In this document: positions 18,332 through 30,416 of the stretch, piece after piece | How the letters are laid out: the number at the start of each line of letters is the position of its first letter | How positions within the stretch are numbered: position 1 is the first letter of the stretch | Origin: Cardiocondyla obscurior | Taxonomy: Eukaryota; Arthropoda; Insecta; Hymenoptera; Formicidae | Assembly (NCBI RefSeq): GCF_019399895.1 | Contig: NC_091885.1 | Location: 4,254,333-4,318,332, forward strand | DNA length: 64,000 bases | Direction of reading: 5' to 3' | Notes under the pieces: generated by a model | Databases searched by the model: none | What the model was told of the DNA's origin: nothing | What the model saw: only the letters and a program-made list of their open reading frames with translations | Program-made: the position numbers and the translations under genes

Positions 18332-21300
18332 TGTCTCCACGCCTTCTCCAAGCTAATTTAGGCCACGGCCGTGGGGCACAGGATCTTTTCCTACAAACCC
18401 TCGCGGAACGTGGCTACAGTTTGGGAATTGCCGCTGAGCCATATAGAATTCCCCCTAATAACCCTTGTTGGGCTGGAGATACCCTTGGCTCAGTGGCAAT
18501 CACTTGGAAGTGGTGGGAGAGCGCGCTGCCCTGCAGTCGCTTAGAAAGTGGCGAACATTACGTCGCCGTCCGCTGGGGGCCTGTAGTGGTGATAGGAATA
18601 TATTTACCTCCCTCGGGTACCCTGGCGGACTTTGAGAAATGGTTGCGGGACATAGGAGATTGCATAGGGCGTCTCCGAGCCTCCCCTATTATTGTTGCTG
18701 GAGATTTCAACTCCTGGTCCCGAACGTGGGGTTCACGTCGAACTGGAACCAGGGGTGAAATATTAGAAGAATGGGCGGCGCTTCATAACCTCATCCTCAT
18801 TAACAGAGGAAATGAAGCTACATGCGTGCGGCCTCAGGGAGAGTCAATTATTGACCTAACCTGGGCTTCACCTACGGCCGCACGCTTAATTAGAGAATGG
18901 AAAGTAGAAGGGGATCTCGAGCACTTGTCTGATCATCGTTATATTACAATCGAGCTTGGGATTCCCTTCACTTTCACGCAGAACAGAAAGTGCCGCCCCG
19001 AGAATAGATGGGCGCTTCGGCAAATAAATGAGGAGGCTTTTAAGGCCTCGATCATCGCGGCTCTTTGGTTTAGAGACAGTAGTAACGAGGCTGTTACTGA
19101 AAATATCTCCCCTATGCAGGAGATACAATGGCTTATCGAGGCAATGACTGACGCGTGTAATGCGTCTATGCCTCAAGTGAGCCGCGCGCCTCGTCGGTCC
19201 ACTTATTGGTGGACTGACGAAATTGCAGATCTCCGGCGTGAGGCTATCCGCTGTATGCGAATGGTCACGCGGAGTAGAGCCAATATGGCTCGAAGAGAAG
19301 AGGCTCTCTGTTTATACAGAGAAGCAAGAAGTGCTCTCCGGAAGGCCATAGCCTTATCTAAGGCCAGAGCCTGGGAGGAACTCATCCAAAGTCTTGACGA
19401 AGATCCATGGGGGCGCGCTTACCAGATAGTGACGAAGAAACTTCGACCAGCTGCGCCCCCTGTTCTGCGGACGCTCGAACCGGCGTTTGCTGAGCATGTA
19501 ATTGGCACCCTGTTTCCAGTAAATAATGAGACAGAGAATGCCGACGTTGAGAACACTGAGCCGGTCGAGTGGTCCGCGGATGTAGAGATAACTTTGGATG
19601 AGTTTATGAATGCCGTCAAAAGAGGTCTAAAAGGCAATACCGCCCCTGGACCAGACGGCATTCAAAAGAAAGTATGGACTCTGGCCATGGAATTCCTGGG
19701 AGAGCACCTCAGAAAGATATTTAACAGTTGCCTGCGTGGCGGCGTCTTTCCCCCGGTGTGGAAAAGAGCCAAATTGGTTCTCCTTCAAAAACCGGGGAAA
19801 GAGGCGGACTCCCCATCGGCATACAGGCCAATATGTCTGTTGGACGAGGCTGGCAAGATATACGAAAGGATTATAGTTAACCGCCTCGTCCGACACCTGT
19901 CCCGGGTAGGTCCCAATCTGAGCGTGGCCCAGTTTGGATTCAGAGAGGGCCGGTCAACAGTTGATGCAATTCTACGTGTCCGGTCTCTCTCTGAACAGGT
20001 AACGTCCCAGGGGGGGGTGATGCTTGGAATATCAATTGATATATCCAATGCATTTAACACCCTCCCTTGGAAGCAAATAAGAGAGTCGCTCCAACGGCAT
20101 CGGGTTCCGTCTTACCTTGTCGCCGTTGTGAGCGACTATTTAAATGATAGATGGGTCACGTTCCAGGATAGAAACGGGAGAATTAGGGACAGGGAGCTGC
20201 ACTGTGGAGTACCCCAAGGCTCAGTATTGGGGCCATTGCTCTGGAATATGGGGTACAACACAGTGCTGCATAGCCTTACCCCCGGCTGTCATGTTGTTTG
20301 CTACGCAGATGACACTATAATATTAGCCGGGGAAGTGGCTGGGAGGAGTCCGCCATCAGAGGAGAAATAGCCGCGCAGGCGGTTGTTAGTTCTATAAGGC
20401 GAATGGGACTTAAAGTGGCGGCGGCTAAAACAGAGGCATTATTTTTTTCATAACAGAAGATCGGCCGCCGCCACAGGAGATGAAGATTGCCGTAGCGGCG
20501 AAAATTAGTATTAGTCGGATTAAATATCTGGGACTAATACTGGATGGTAGGTGGTGTTTTGAGGGCCATTTTGAGGAGATAGCCTCGCCGAGTTAGGAGC
20601 GTTCTACCTCATTAAGAGGTATACTTCCGAATCTCGGCGGCCTGAGGGGCAGCCCGGCGCTTGTATGCAAATATCCGGTCGATTGCCCTCTACGCTGCCC
20701 CAGTGTGGGCTGATGCACTGGCGGCCAACAAAAGAAGAAGGGTGACACTTGAAGCCGTTCACCATGGTGGCCGTCAGAGTAGGGCATACCGGACCGTTGC
20801 TAGAATGGCGGCAAGTGGTTGGCTGGGCTGATCCCTATAGACATTACGGCCCTCGAACATCAAAGTACATCGCGGCTACGTGCTATTAAAGATGCGGGGA
20901 GAGAAGTTACTCCCGCATTAGGCAGTAAAGGTCAGACTCCTTCATAGGAAGGAGTCTGTAAAGAAGTGGAAAGAAAGACTCGCCGGCTCCAATATAATGG
21001 GGCGGCGAGTCATTGATAGTATACGCCCCGTGCTGCCTCAGTGGTTAGATCGTCGCTGGGGCAAAGGACTGTCCTTCCATGTGACGCAGATAATTTCTGG
21101 TCACGGCTGTTTTGCCGCATACCTGCGTCGCATTGGGAGGGACCCTCACGGGGCGTGTTATCACTGCGGTCGGTGTGCTTCTCGGACACCGCCCAACACA
21201 CTCTGGCAGAATGTGATGCTTGGGCGGTGGAAAGAGGGAGTTATTGAAAGTTTAGCCAGGATCCACAATGACATCAGTAATCCCGGCCATAATAGATAAT

Positions 21301-21616
21301 GAAGAGGCATGGAGGAGGCCTTCCCTTCTTCTGCACGTGTGTAATGGGGAAGAAGGAGGAGGCCGAGAATTAGGACAGGGCAGCCCACGGAGGGCAAAAA
21401 GAGACGCCGTCTGTTCGGCAAATGCCCCTAATATACCGGGTTGGGTCGACTCGGCCGAGTAGGGGTGTTAACCCCAACTTAAGAGGCGGACACATCAGAA
21501 ATAACAATGTTTCTGCAACGCCCGCCTCTGTTCAGGTGTCGATGCTTGCATCGTCACCTGATGACGGCCCGGGGAAGGACAATACACAAGTCCTTTCCCC
21601 GTCGAGCAGTTTATAG
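18331..21616 (+). pseudogene. TE4 ORF2, endonuclease-reverse transcriptase, frameshifted
   Basis: The stop of ORF1 and ATG of ORF2 overlap as TAATG (18329-18333), the stop-start pentamer known to drive coupled translation in Bombyx SART1. Open for 679 codons: endonuclease (VAGDFNSWS, SDHRYI), RT motifs NTAPGPDGI, YRPICLLDEAGKIYERI, SIDISNAFNTLPW, CGVPQGSVLGPLLW and CYADDT (about 20299). A shift near 20340 is shared with TE9. Many more lesions occur between 20450 and 21260, largely short deletions relative to TE9. The C-terminal zinc region lies near 21150-21215. The end is placed by alignment with TE9 and is approximate. Confidence 0.82.
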
Positions 21617-21962
21617 TGGAAGACGCGAAGAAATGGGTATTTCTTCCGTTCTTCTATAATTAGGTTGAAGCTGGAGCTGCTCCAAGAGAAGGCCGGTCCG
21701 CCATCACATAAAATCTCGCGGGCCCTGTCCCTTAGCCACAAAGAGGAGACGGTGGGGGACCCACAGTCCAACGAGTGGGTGGCGCCGAGAGATGCTAGAT
21801 GTTATGCACTTGCAATTCCTAGCATCTCTCCAAAGTCAAAGCGCCAAGCAGGCCAACAGTGGGGGTTTAGTCGGTAGTGGGCAGCCTCGCGGCGTAAGAC
21901 CTGACCCGACATAACTTCCCTTCCCCAAGGGAGAGGGTATGCGTAAAGGCATTCCCCACTAT
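21617..21962 (+). other. TE4 3' UTR
   Basis: Hairpin GGCGC/GCGCC (21781-21845) enclosing a perfect 12 bp stem GAGAGATGCTAG/CTAGCATCTCTC (21787-21830), with a loop containing ATGTTATGCAC. The conserved tail GTCGGTAGTGGGCAGC, a TAAGACC block and the terminal CCCACTAT precede poly(A). The terminal hairpin is imperfect here. Confidence 0.72.
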
Positions 21963-21975
21963 AAAAAAAAAAAAA

Positions 21976-21989
21976 GGTTAGGTTAGGTT
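21976..21989 (+). repeat. Telomeric remnant between TE4 and TE5
   Basis: GGTTAGGTTAGGTT between the TE4 poly(A) and the TE5 5' end. Confidence 0.9.
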
Positions 21990-22115
21990 CTCGTAGTGCG
22001 CCACCTTGTCGTGGTGAGGGGCTTAAGGGATCGAATCAACGATCCGCTGGGGCAGTACCTGGGACTTAGTCCCGGGAGGGCCCGGCGGGGAGGTTCGATC
22101 CTACTAAGAGCGCAC
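21988..22115 (+). ncRNA. Candidate HDV-like ribozyme at the TE5 5' end (short P1)
   Basis: P2 GTGCGC (21996-22001)/GCGCAC (22110-22115), P3 ACC/GGT with L3 TTGTCGT (22006-22012), P4 ending GGTTCGATCC (22092-22101), and J4/2 TACTAAGA (22102-22109) are all kept. P1 is reduced to CTC/GAG plus T-G pairs with the flanking TT, as if the CCC at the start was lost. Confidence 0.55.
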
Positions 22116-23032
22116 AGTACCTTCCTGGCATTGCACTCCGAGTACATCACGTACTCGAGCCGGGGGAGGTACACCCTCAGGGGCCACAGAGGCCGTCCCT
22201 TTATTAGGACGGTGTAGATCTGTGGTTCGGGACTTGGCGTTCCCGAGGGTTCCTGAGCCCGGCGACCACTTCGCCGAGAGGGTGGGTATTTCCCCCAAGG
22301 TAAGGGATGGCGACCCGGAATACAAACGCCCGGCTTGTCAGGGTCGTGAGGGGAGGTCTTCTGACTTCCTCCTGGCAACCTCAGGGGCCACAGAGGCCGT
22401 CCCTTTATTAGGACGGTGTAGATCTGTGGTACGGGACTTGGCGGTCCCGAGGTGCCTGAGCCCGGCGACCACTTCGCCGAGAGGGTGGGTTTTATTCCCC
22501 CCAAGGTGGTAAGGGAAGGTAACCCGGAATGCAAATCCCGGCCGGCTGGGGCCGCAGGGGAATTGGTTTCCCGCCATGCCACCCGGGGTTGGGTAGGGGC
22601 CCCCGTTCAAGGGGAGAAGATCCCTTTCTGAGGCATTGCACGCGGGTGCTCCCGCAGCCGAGGTTAGGGATTACCTCTACCCGTTTCCGGGGCGTACGTG
22701 GTGCGTTCCTGGGGCGGGAACGAGTATACGCACCGGAGTTGCACACCGGGGGTGTGACCCCACGGTCTCCGGGGGCGTAGGGTGTTCCGGCCTGCGGGCT
22801 GGGCACCCCAGGGATGACGTAGGGGGTGTTTCGGGCCGCTCGGAAGTCTCCGAGGTGGGCCTGGTCACCCCGGGAGGAGTTGCGACCGCCACGAGGCCGC
22901 TCGGACGTATTCCGAGGCGGGGCTCGTGGCGCGTCTCTGGAAAGAAGAAGGAAGCGGCTAGGTCGGAGTCGGCAGGGCGGGCACCCAATCGGCCTAAGGG
23001 AGAAAACCCCAACCAAATCATCATGATACAAC
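22116..23032 (+). promoter_or_regulatory. TE5 5' leader downstream of the ribozyme
   Basis: Two tandem subrepeats start at 22175 and 22379 (stems CCACAG/CTGTGG and CCGTCC/GGACGG). A GC-rich stretch (about 22560-22830) with no recognisable gene follows. A short palindrome CTCGGA/TCCGAG near 22838 precedes the leader hairpin 22889-22929 (CCACGAG/CTCGTGG outside CTCGGA/TCCGAG). It lacks the T-rich and TTCC tract of families A and B. The last block, TCGGCCTAAGGG then AACCAAATC, precedes the ATG. Confidence 0.7.
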
Positions 23033-25895
23033 ATGGGAATGACGTCCAATCAGAAGCAGGTTTTACCGTCTCAGGGGGGTCGGATCCTCAGAGACCGGCG
23101 TGGTGGGAGTACCGTCCCGGCTCCCGCCATGTCGTCATCCAACGACGGGCAATCCAGCGCTTGCTCCGCAGGGGCGCTGGTGGCTACAGCGTCTGCGATG
23201 TTTTCGCATGAAGATCGGTCCGACGGAGAGGATCATCAATCCAGGCTATCTTCAGGAGAAGATACGCGAAGAGTGGCCGCCCCTTTTACGGATACAGACG
23301 GGGAATATATGAAACTTCCCCGGATAGTCGACATGAAGGTGGTAAAGAAGGCCAGAGCTAATAAACTTGGCCCGAAGAGTAAGGCGCGCGCCAAAGTTAA
23401 TCGCAAGACGAACCAACCGTCTGACGAAGAGGTGTTGTTCAGCGCTGTGAGACCAAATGCTGGCTCGCCTCCGCCGGCGACAGCGCTTACGGAAACCGGC
23501 GCAACCACGGCCACGGAAGAGGACGACAAACGGCTATCCCGCCCAATGGAAGCAGATGACATAGAGGAGAACGCGGACACCGACGTGATAAACATCGAGT
23601 CGTCGGACGCATCAGATGCTTCCATACGAACTACCGCATCAGGAGCAGCCAAGAGAACTCGGAGAAGAAACAACCGCGACATCAAGACGAAGACTCGTCG
23701 TATGGCATCGAATTCTTCTTCATCGGAAGATAATCCCTTCGAGGAGGACCAGAGAGAGAAACGAGGAAGACCCGTCGTTACCGGCAAAGGCGTCCGCATC
23801 TTGGCAATTCAAGAGAAGACCAAGGAGTTGCAATCTCTCAAAGACGAAATAAGAACCATGAGAGAAATTGCCGAAGGTGGATATGACCCTTCCGACTTTA
23901 AGGGCAAACGCCGCACTCAAATGGCTGAGAAGATAGAGCAGGAGTCTACCGGCCTGCCCATTCAGGCACTTGCGGCTGACATTTTACAAACAGCCAAAAA
24001 GATAGAGGGAGTTGCGGTCAAGTCCGGCAATCTGAAAGGCGGATTTGTTCGCATACTTAGAGAGGCAGCACTCAGGATTGAGATAAGTGCAGATGCCATG
24101 TCCCGCAAGGTACTTCCTGCGGAGACCACGGACGTCGGAACAATCGATCAGCTGAGGGCTGAAGTACTTCAGTTGCGAGAAGAACTGAAGCAAGCTCGCG
24201 AGGCCGCGATAATTCGTCCCCCAACTTCATCACCGACAACAAGAGAGGAAAACGCGGACGACATCGCAATGGAGGTAGAAGCTGGTGAGGTGGCTGAGTC
24301 GTCTACCGCTCCGCCTCCTCCATCTGTAGTTTTGCCATCTAAGAAGGAGTGGCCACCAGCAATGAGGCCGCCATTAAAAGGACACAGTAAAGTCCTTTCT
24401 GACAGCGAAGACGCTGGACCTTCAGTTTTGCTCCCTCGGCGTAAAACGCCCAGCAAGGACATAGAGGGCATCATAGACAACAAGTTAGCTGCCTTCTTCA
24501 AGGTCGTCCAAACCCAGATGCGGGACATGGCGACCACACTAATGGAGCGACTGGATCCTCGAGTCTCTTCCAGCGGAGCCCGAGAAAACACCTCTACGGT
24601 ATCCGTCCCCAAGGACAATACCAAGAAGCGCCCGGTTCCCGAGGAAGATCCCAAGAAGATCAAGTCCAAGAAGGAAGATCCCAAGAAGATAGGAAAAGAC
24701 GAGGGCCAGAGATCTAAGATCTCTACCTCCTCCAAGCAACCGTCTGTCTCTAAACAGACGGCCACGAGCAGAAGGCCGACGAGTGCCGGTCCCACCTCTC
24801 GGAAGGAGAATGTTCCCGAGAAGCCTGTCCCACGCTCCACAGACAAAGAGACATGGTCTCAAGTCGTGGGACGCAAGGCCAGAAAAGGGACCAAACAACC
24901 GCCGAGACCCACAGCTTCCTCTTCTTCGGCGCCCGCTAATGCGCGACAGAAGGGAGGAAAGAAGAAAGGTGATAAACCTGCCACCAATTCTTCTAACAAA
25001 ATTCCTGCGGCGAAGCCCAAGGGAAAGAAGAAGACGAGAAGAAGAGCTCCAAGAACTTCTGCAGTCGTCCTGTCAGCTCCCGGCGCGGAGTATGACAAAC
25101 TTATGGCAGAGGTCAGAGCAAAGATAAAGTTATCCGAGGTGGGCATCAGCGAAAAGTCTCAATGCGCACAACGCGACTGGCGCTCTGCTGATCCAAATAC
25201 CCGGATCAGAGAGCGATTGCAAGGCTGATGCTTTAGCCGGCCTAATGAAGGAGGTGTTGGCAAACAGAGAGGACGTCAAGATCTCCCGCCCTACTATCTC
25301 TGCGGAGATTCGTGTCTGGCCGCTTGAGCCCTCCATTACCAAGGACGAGGTCATCGAGGCTGTGGCAGATAAAGGTTTGTGTCAGCCTAGAAACATACAG
25401 GCCGGAGACATGCGGCAGATTGCTGGCAGTATGAATAGTTTGTGGCTGAGGCTGCCACTTACTGCTGCAAAGAAGGCCTCAGAAGAAGGCAAACTCGCTA
25501 TAGGGTGGACAAGGGTCAAGGTGGCCCTTTTGGATCCCCGCCCGATGAGATGTTTCAAGTGTTTGGAGCGGGGCCACACAAGAGAGAGATGCCCGAACAT
25601 CGCCATAGACAGGTCGGGCAAATGCTACCGCTGCGGAAATACCGGACACGTGGCAAGAGTATGCACGGCCACTCCCAAATGTCCGATCTGCACGGACATT
25701 GGGAGAAGAGCCGATCACATTCTGGGCGGTAGGCAATGCACCACCCAAAACAAAAGAGGAAGCCCACCGAGCGGAGGAAACAAACTTCGCACCAGTGAAG
25801 AGACAGCAATGGAAGTGGACATCCCGTCTCCTGCCAACGCACTGCCTCAACGAAGAAGGCCCCTGGAGGAGGGAAGACAACCTGCCGTTATCTAA
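23033..25895 (+). CDS. TE5 ORF1, Gag-like RNA-binding protein (one frameshift)
   Basis: ATG 23033 (MGMTSNQKQ). Open to 25228, where a single frame change near 25155-25180 moves the expected TGALLIQIPGSESDCKADA stretch into the frame that runs from about 25170 to TAA 25893-25895. Features: TDTDGEYMKLPR, RGRP at residues 244-249, coiled-coil-like QLRAEVLQLREELKQAREAA, Lys/Pro/Ser linkers, SWSQ/TWSQVVGRKA-like box, and knuckles CFKCLERGHTRERC, CYRCGNTGHVARVC and CPICTDIGRRADHILGGRQC. The stop overlaps the ORF2 ATG as TAATG. The single lesion may be real or a sequencing error. Confidence 0.85.
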
Positions 25896-28800
25896 TGGCC
25901 CTTTCGCTTCTTCAGGCAAACATTGGCCACTCTCGCCCTGCGCAAGATCTGTTCTTGCATACGATGGCCGAGACTGGCAGCACACTAGGAGTGATCTCGG
26001 AGCCACACCGCATCCCCGAGAACCACCCATCCTGGATAGAGGACGAGACGAAGACGGTGGCGCTGACGTGGAGGTGGTGGCAAGGAGCACCCCCCTGCGC
26101 TCCCATCGGCCGTGGTCGGCATTTCGCCGCGGTACATTGGGGCCCGTTTGCTGTAGTTGGCACATACTTGCCACCATCGGGCTCTTCTACGGAGTACGAA
26201 GAATGGTTGGAGGAGATCGGCGTGTGCATCGGCGGACTTCGGCCACTTCCCGTGGTGTTGGCCGGGGACTTCAATGCCTGGTCTACGGCTTGGGGTTCCC
26301 GGCTAACAAACAAACGAGGGAAAATCCTCGAGGAATGGGCGGCTTCGTGGGATCTTGTCCTGCTAAATAAAGGCAAGGTCTCGACGTGTATTCGGGCACA
26401 GGGGGAGTCTGTGATAGATCTCACATGGGCTTCCCCTGCGGCCGCGAACTTAGTGCGGCAATGGAGGGTGGCTACAGAGCTTGAACATTTGTCAGATCAT
26501 AGATACATATCTGTAAAGTTCGGGCTTCAAGCCACACCTGCAAGAAATAGAAGACGTCCTTCCGAGTCAAGATGGGCGTCCAAGAAAATCAGAGAGGATG
26601 TCTTCAGAGCCTCTCTCGAGGTTTCATGCTGGAGTAGAGAGAGCCAGAACACCCGCTCCGTTACATCAGTCCAGAGCGAGGCTGATTGGTTCATGGAAGA
26701 GATCACCAATGCTTGCAACGCTTCCATGCCGAAAGTCCGACGTAACCCTCGGCGCTCCGCCTACTGGTGGAATGAAAACATCGCGGAGTTGCGTCGAGAA
26801 GCTACACAGAAGAGGAGAGAAGTCACGCGCTGCCGCGACAAACCTGGCAGACTTGCGGCTTTAGACATTTATAAGGCGGCAAGGAAAGACTTGCGTACGG
26901 CAATCCGGAAGGCCAAAACTGAGGCCTGGGAAAGCCTTCTTCAAGACTTAGACGACGACCCGTGGGGGTTGGCGTATAAGATAGTGACGAAGAAGCTAAG
27001 AACGCCGGCCCCCTCGGTTACTGAAACTTTGGACCCGACTCTCATCCGTGAAGTGGTGAACTCTTTGTTCCCGGACGCTCCCCGGGGACCAAGGCCCGAA
27101 GACTTTACTACTGGCCGGTTTATCAGTCAACGCGAGGAAATTCCGTCACTGGAAGAAGAGGAGTTTGGTGTAGCGGTAAGAAGAAGTCTCAAGGGCAATA
27201 CTGCGCCAGGCCCTGATGGCATACAAAAGAAGATTCTGTCCCTTGCTCTACCATTAATAGGAGACAAACTCAAGCATCTTCTGGATAGATGCTTAAAAGA
27301 ACAAGCCTTTCCACAACAGTGGAAGTGCGCTAGACTGGTTCTTCTTAAGAAGAAGGGCAAAGAAGACAACGCACCGTCTTCCTTTCGCCCTATTTGTTTG
27401 CTGGACGAGGCAGGGAAACTCTTGGAAAGAGTAATAGCAAACCGCCTCGTTCAGCACTTAAAAGAGGTAGGCCCAAATCTGAGCGCCTCTCAATATGGCT
27501 TTCGAGAGGGACTGTCGACAGTAGACGCAATCCTGCGGCTGAGATCTCTCTCAGAGGAAATAACTTCCCAGGGGGGAGTCGCCATGGGCATCTTGATAGA
27601 CATTTCAAATGCTTTTAACTCCTCCCTGGGAGGCAATAATGGAGGCCCTCCGGCGGCACAGGATTCCAACATATTTACAAGCCGCCGTGAGAGAGTATTT
27701 CGTAAACAGGTCCATCACGTACAAGGACCGTGATGGCAACACACGAGAGAAGTTACTGCGCCGCGGGGTACCCCAAGGGTCTGTTCTAGGACCTTTACTA
27801 TGGAACCTGGGGTACAACGCGGTACTTCACGTCGCTCTACCTCCCGGCTGTCACACTTTATGTTACGCCGATGACACCATAGTGTTAGCCGGAGGAGATA
27901 ATTGGCAGGAGGCCCGTGCTAGGGCTCAGGTAGCAACTCAAGCTGTTCTAACGGCCATCAGGAAACTTGGCCTAGAGGTGGCGATGAATAAAACGGAGGC
28001 CCTGTGGTTCTACAACAAAGCTCAGGGCCCTCCGCCATACAATAAAGTATTCCTGGACTCGGCGGAAGTCATCGTAACACCCACCGTCAAGTATCTAGGA
28101 CTCCTCATCGATGGACAGTGGGCGTTTCGTGAGCACATCACCACAATTGCTGCAAAGGCCGCATCCAGCGCAACGGCCTTGAGAGGCATTCTCCCTAACT
28201 TAGGGGGGCCCAGTGGAGCAGCAAGACAACTATATGCGAACACGGTGCGGTCTATTGTAATGTATGGAGCGCCGGTGTGGGCGAATGACCTGGCATTGTC
28301 CAGAAGTGGTCGTACGGCTTTAGAGAAAGCCTTCCATCTGGTCAATGTCAGGTCGGCGCGAGTATACCGCACCGTGTCGCGAGCAGCGGCTGCGGTATTA
28401 GCAGGAGTTCCACCATTGGACCTGACAGCGACGGAGCACTCCCGAGTATACGAGGGACTTAGGAAGTTCGAGAGAAAGCACGGTGTACGGCCGACCCCGA
28501 TCATCAAAAATCGGGTTAGGTTGTATTACCGTGCTAAGACACTTAAGGCGTGGAAAGCGCGTTTACGCGCCCAAGTAAGGGTAGAAGGAGGCCGAGTAGT
28601 TGGCGCAGTAGAGCCAATTTTGGAAGAGTGGCTTGCCGTAAAGCGAAGACTCTCCTTCCATGCAGCGCAGGTGGTGTCGGGGCACGGCTGCTTCGCCTCC
28701 TACCTGCGTCGTATTGGTAAGGAGGAATCTGTAAGGTGTCATCACTGTGAGGCACCCCGAGACGACGCGCAGCACACCCTAGAAGGATGTCTTGCGTGGC

Positions 28801-29132
28801 AAGAAGAGAGAGCTGACCTTATCCGGAAGACAGGATGCAACTTATCCCTTCCGGCTATAATGAAGAAGATGGTGGACGACGAGGAGGCATACAAGGCCTT
28901 CCATACATTCGCGGGGCGTGTCATGAGTGCCAAGGAGGACGCTGAACGCCAAAGAAGAGGACAGCCGGTGAACTCCACTCCAGGCGTAGGACAGACATCG
29001 TCGCAGGGCAATCATGCCCCAACAGGCGTCCATCGTGCGCGCCGGGTTGAGGTAGGGACGGGCGCAAGCCTCCCCTCCTTCCTGGCCCAAACGGTGGCGC
29101 CACTCAACTTGTGCGTCGGAGTTCGCGTCTGA
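25895..29132 (+). CDS. TE5 ORF2, endonuclease-reverse transcriptase (one frameshift)
   Basis: ATG 25895 (MALSLLQANIGHSRPAQDLFL). Endonuclease: SEPH, LAGDFNAWS (about 26263), QGESVIDLTWASP and LSDHRYI (about 26494). RT: NTAPGPDGIQ, SFRPICLLDEAGKLLERV, YGFREGLSTVDAI and ISNAFNS. One frame change near 27622 within a TCCTCCC run precedes PWEAIMEALRR. Then RGVPQGSVLGPLLW, CYADDT (27861-27878), NKTEALWF and KYLGLLID follow. The C-terminal zinc motif is CHHCEAPRDDAQHTLEGC (28738-28791). The tail is polar and ends at 29132. Apart from the one shift this is a complete R1-clade ORF2. Confidence 0.88.
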
Positions 29133-29607
29133 ACTCCAACAGCACACAGAGATGACAGTAAGGCGGGGGACGAGTCTTCCCCCCGCCAAGTTATAACTCA
29201 GCGGGAGGGCGTCTCTCCCTCGCCTCAAGAAGAGCGAGGCCAGGAAATATTAAGAGGCTGGGGAGCCTCTCCCAGTCTCGCCTTCAAAGAAGATAGTTAG
29301 TCGCAAGCCAGACGCGACTATTTTAGAGAAGCCGGCCCGCCACACAAATGCGGGCCCTGCCGCTCTAAGTCCAATGAGCGGCAGCGCGGGGGACCCACCC
29401 AAGTCATCGGGTGGGTCGGTGCCGGGGAGGTTGAGAAGTATACGCACGTGATTCCTCAACCTCCCCATCAGTCACGGCACCATATGCGGGCAAAAGTGGG
29501 GGTTTAGTCGGTAGTGGGCAGCCTCGCGGCATAAGACCTGAGCCCGACATACCCCTCTCCCTTCCCCAGGGGAGAGGGTATGTGTAAAGAGTGCATTCCC
29601 CCACTAT
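29133..29607 (+). other. TE5 3' UTR
   Basis: Carries CCCACCC/GGGTGGG, the nested hairpin GGTGCCG/CGGCACC (29418-29481) with inner stem GAGGTTGAG/CTCAACCTC, and the terminal hairpin with a CCCCTCTCCC arm pairing GGGAGAGGG, before CCCCCACTAT and poly(A). No gene is seen. Confidence 0.77.
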
Positions 29608-29626
29608 AAAAAAAAAAAAAAAAAAA

Positions 29627-29642
29627 GGTTAGGTTAGGTTAG
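29627..29642 (+). repeat. Telomeric remnant between TE5 and TE6
   Basis: Three GGTTA units plus G, between the TE5 poly(A) and the truncated start of TE6. Confidence 0.88.
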
Positions 29643-29643
29643 A

Positions 29644-29805
29644 GCGGCGATAGGTGATGACCTCTCCCTCCCGGCTGTCATCAAAGCCATCACGGAGGGA
29701 GAGGCGGAGAAGAAAGCGTTCTTCTCCTTCTGCGAGGCTGTTATCTCGCAGAAGGAGGAGAACGAGAGAGTTCGGCGCGGAGAAGTCGCGCCGGGCCCTC
29801 TGTAG
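29644..29805 (+). pseudogene. TE6 ORF2 C-terminal fragment
   Basis: An open frame without start begins AAIGDDLSLPAVIKAI and continues FFSFCEAVISQKEENERVRR to TAG 29803-29805. The same region in TE2 (6628-6790) reads VGSDLSLPAVVKAV and SFCEKVISQKETNERIRR. This is the C-terminal tail beyond the CCHC motif and cannot be functional alone. Confidence 0.85.
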
Positions 29806-30416
29806 GTGGGGACCGGGGTGACAAACTTGTCGTACTGCCGGTGTTAGGCGCATTTGCGCCGAAGTTAGAGTTAAGGGGGACTCTACCCCCACAGGACCCA
29901 CTATAATCGGCCCTTCTAGGGCCAGTGGGCCGCGCGCCGGTGATAGCCTCCGGGAGGCGGGGGAACCAATAGCTCCCGAAAGGGTGAGGGTTTCTCCGCC
30001 TCTCAGCTTGAACCGGCCGCGGCCTGACAGAGGAGGGGGTGGCACACAGACGGCTGGGAACCGTCTGCCGCCCCTCGCCCAGGAGCGGGCGTCGGTGAGA
30101 GTGTGGTGGTCCCTCACCGAGAAGTTATTAACATCAGGAAGTGGCCCGGTCCAGTCAACATGACCGGTGCCGGGGCTCCTCCGCCAAAGAGGGGATGTCC
30201 CTGGCCAGGCAGAGGCCCCCTTAGTCCAATGGGGGCCCGGCGATGCGCGGGCGGTGCGGAGTTTGCAATACATCCGTAGTTCCGTGCCGCCGCAAATCAT
30301 TGCCTGCGCGAGGCCACCCGTGTGGTTTTAGGTATTAGCAGCACGTTTGCATAAGACCTGAGTCCCACATAACCCCGGAGTTCCCGCCGGGGTATCCGTA
30401 AAAGATTTCCACACGT
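29806..30416 (+). other. TE6 3' UTR
   Basis: Family A tail with stem CAGACGG/CCGTCTG (30047-30067), the equivalent of CAGGTGGTT/AACCACCTG in TE2. It has CCAATAGCTCCCG as in TE2, CATAAGACCTGAGTCC, and a terminal hairpin ACCCCGG/CCGGGGT before poly(A). Confidence 0.75.

Larger units (their letters stand above)
14795..21975 (+). mobile_element. TE4: family B telomere-inserted non-LTR retrotransposon
   Basis: Leader 14795-15496, ORF1 15497-18331, ORF2 18331 to about 21616, 3' UTR, and poly(A) 21963-21975 followed by GGTTAGG. From about 15045 to the end it is almost substitution-free against TE9 (50183-57150). Differences are mostly in homopolymer length. Confidence 0.92.
21990..29626 (+). mobile_element. 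TE5: family C telomere-inserted non-LTR retrotransposon
   Basis: Full-length: leader 21990-23032, ORF1 23033-25895, ORF2 25895-29132, 3' UTR, and poly(A) 29608-29626 followed by GGTTAGG. Only one clear frameshift lies in each ORF. The ORFs are closest to TE7 and TE8. The leader is near-identical to the downstream part of the TE8 leader. The tail matches TE1. Confidence 0.92.

Noticed and set aside
22636..23029. Open frame spanning the GC-rich leader of TE5 (22636-23211) as an upstream gene
   Set aside because: It overlaps the leader hairpins and the ORF1 start in another frame; the equivalent stretches in TE7 and TE8 are mostly GC-rich non-coding leader and keep no motif.
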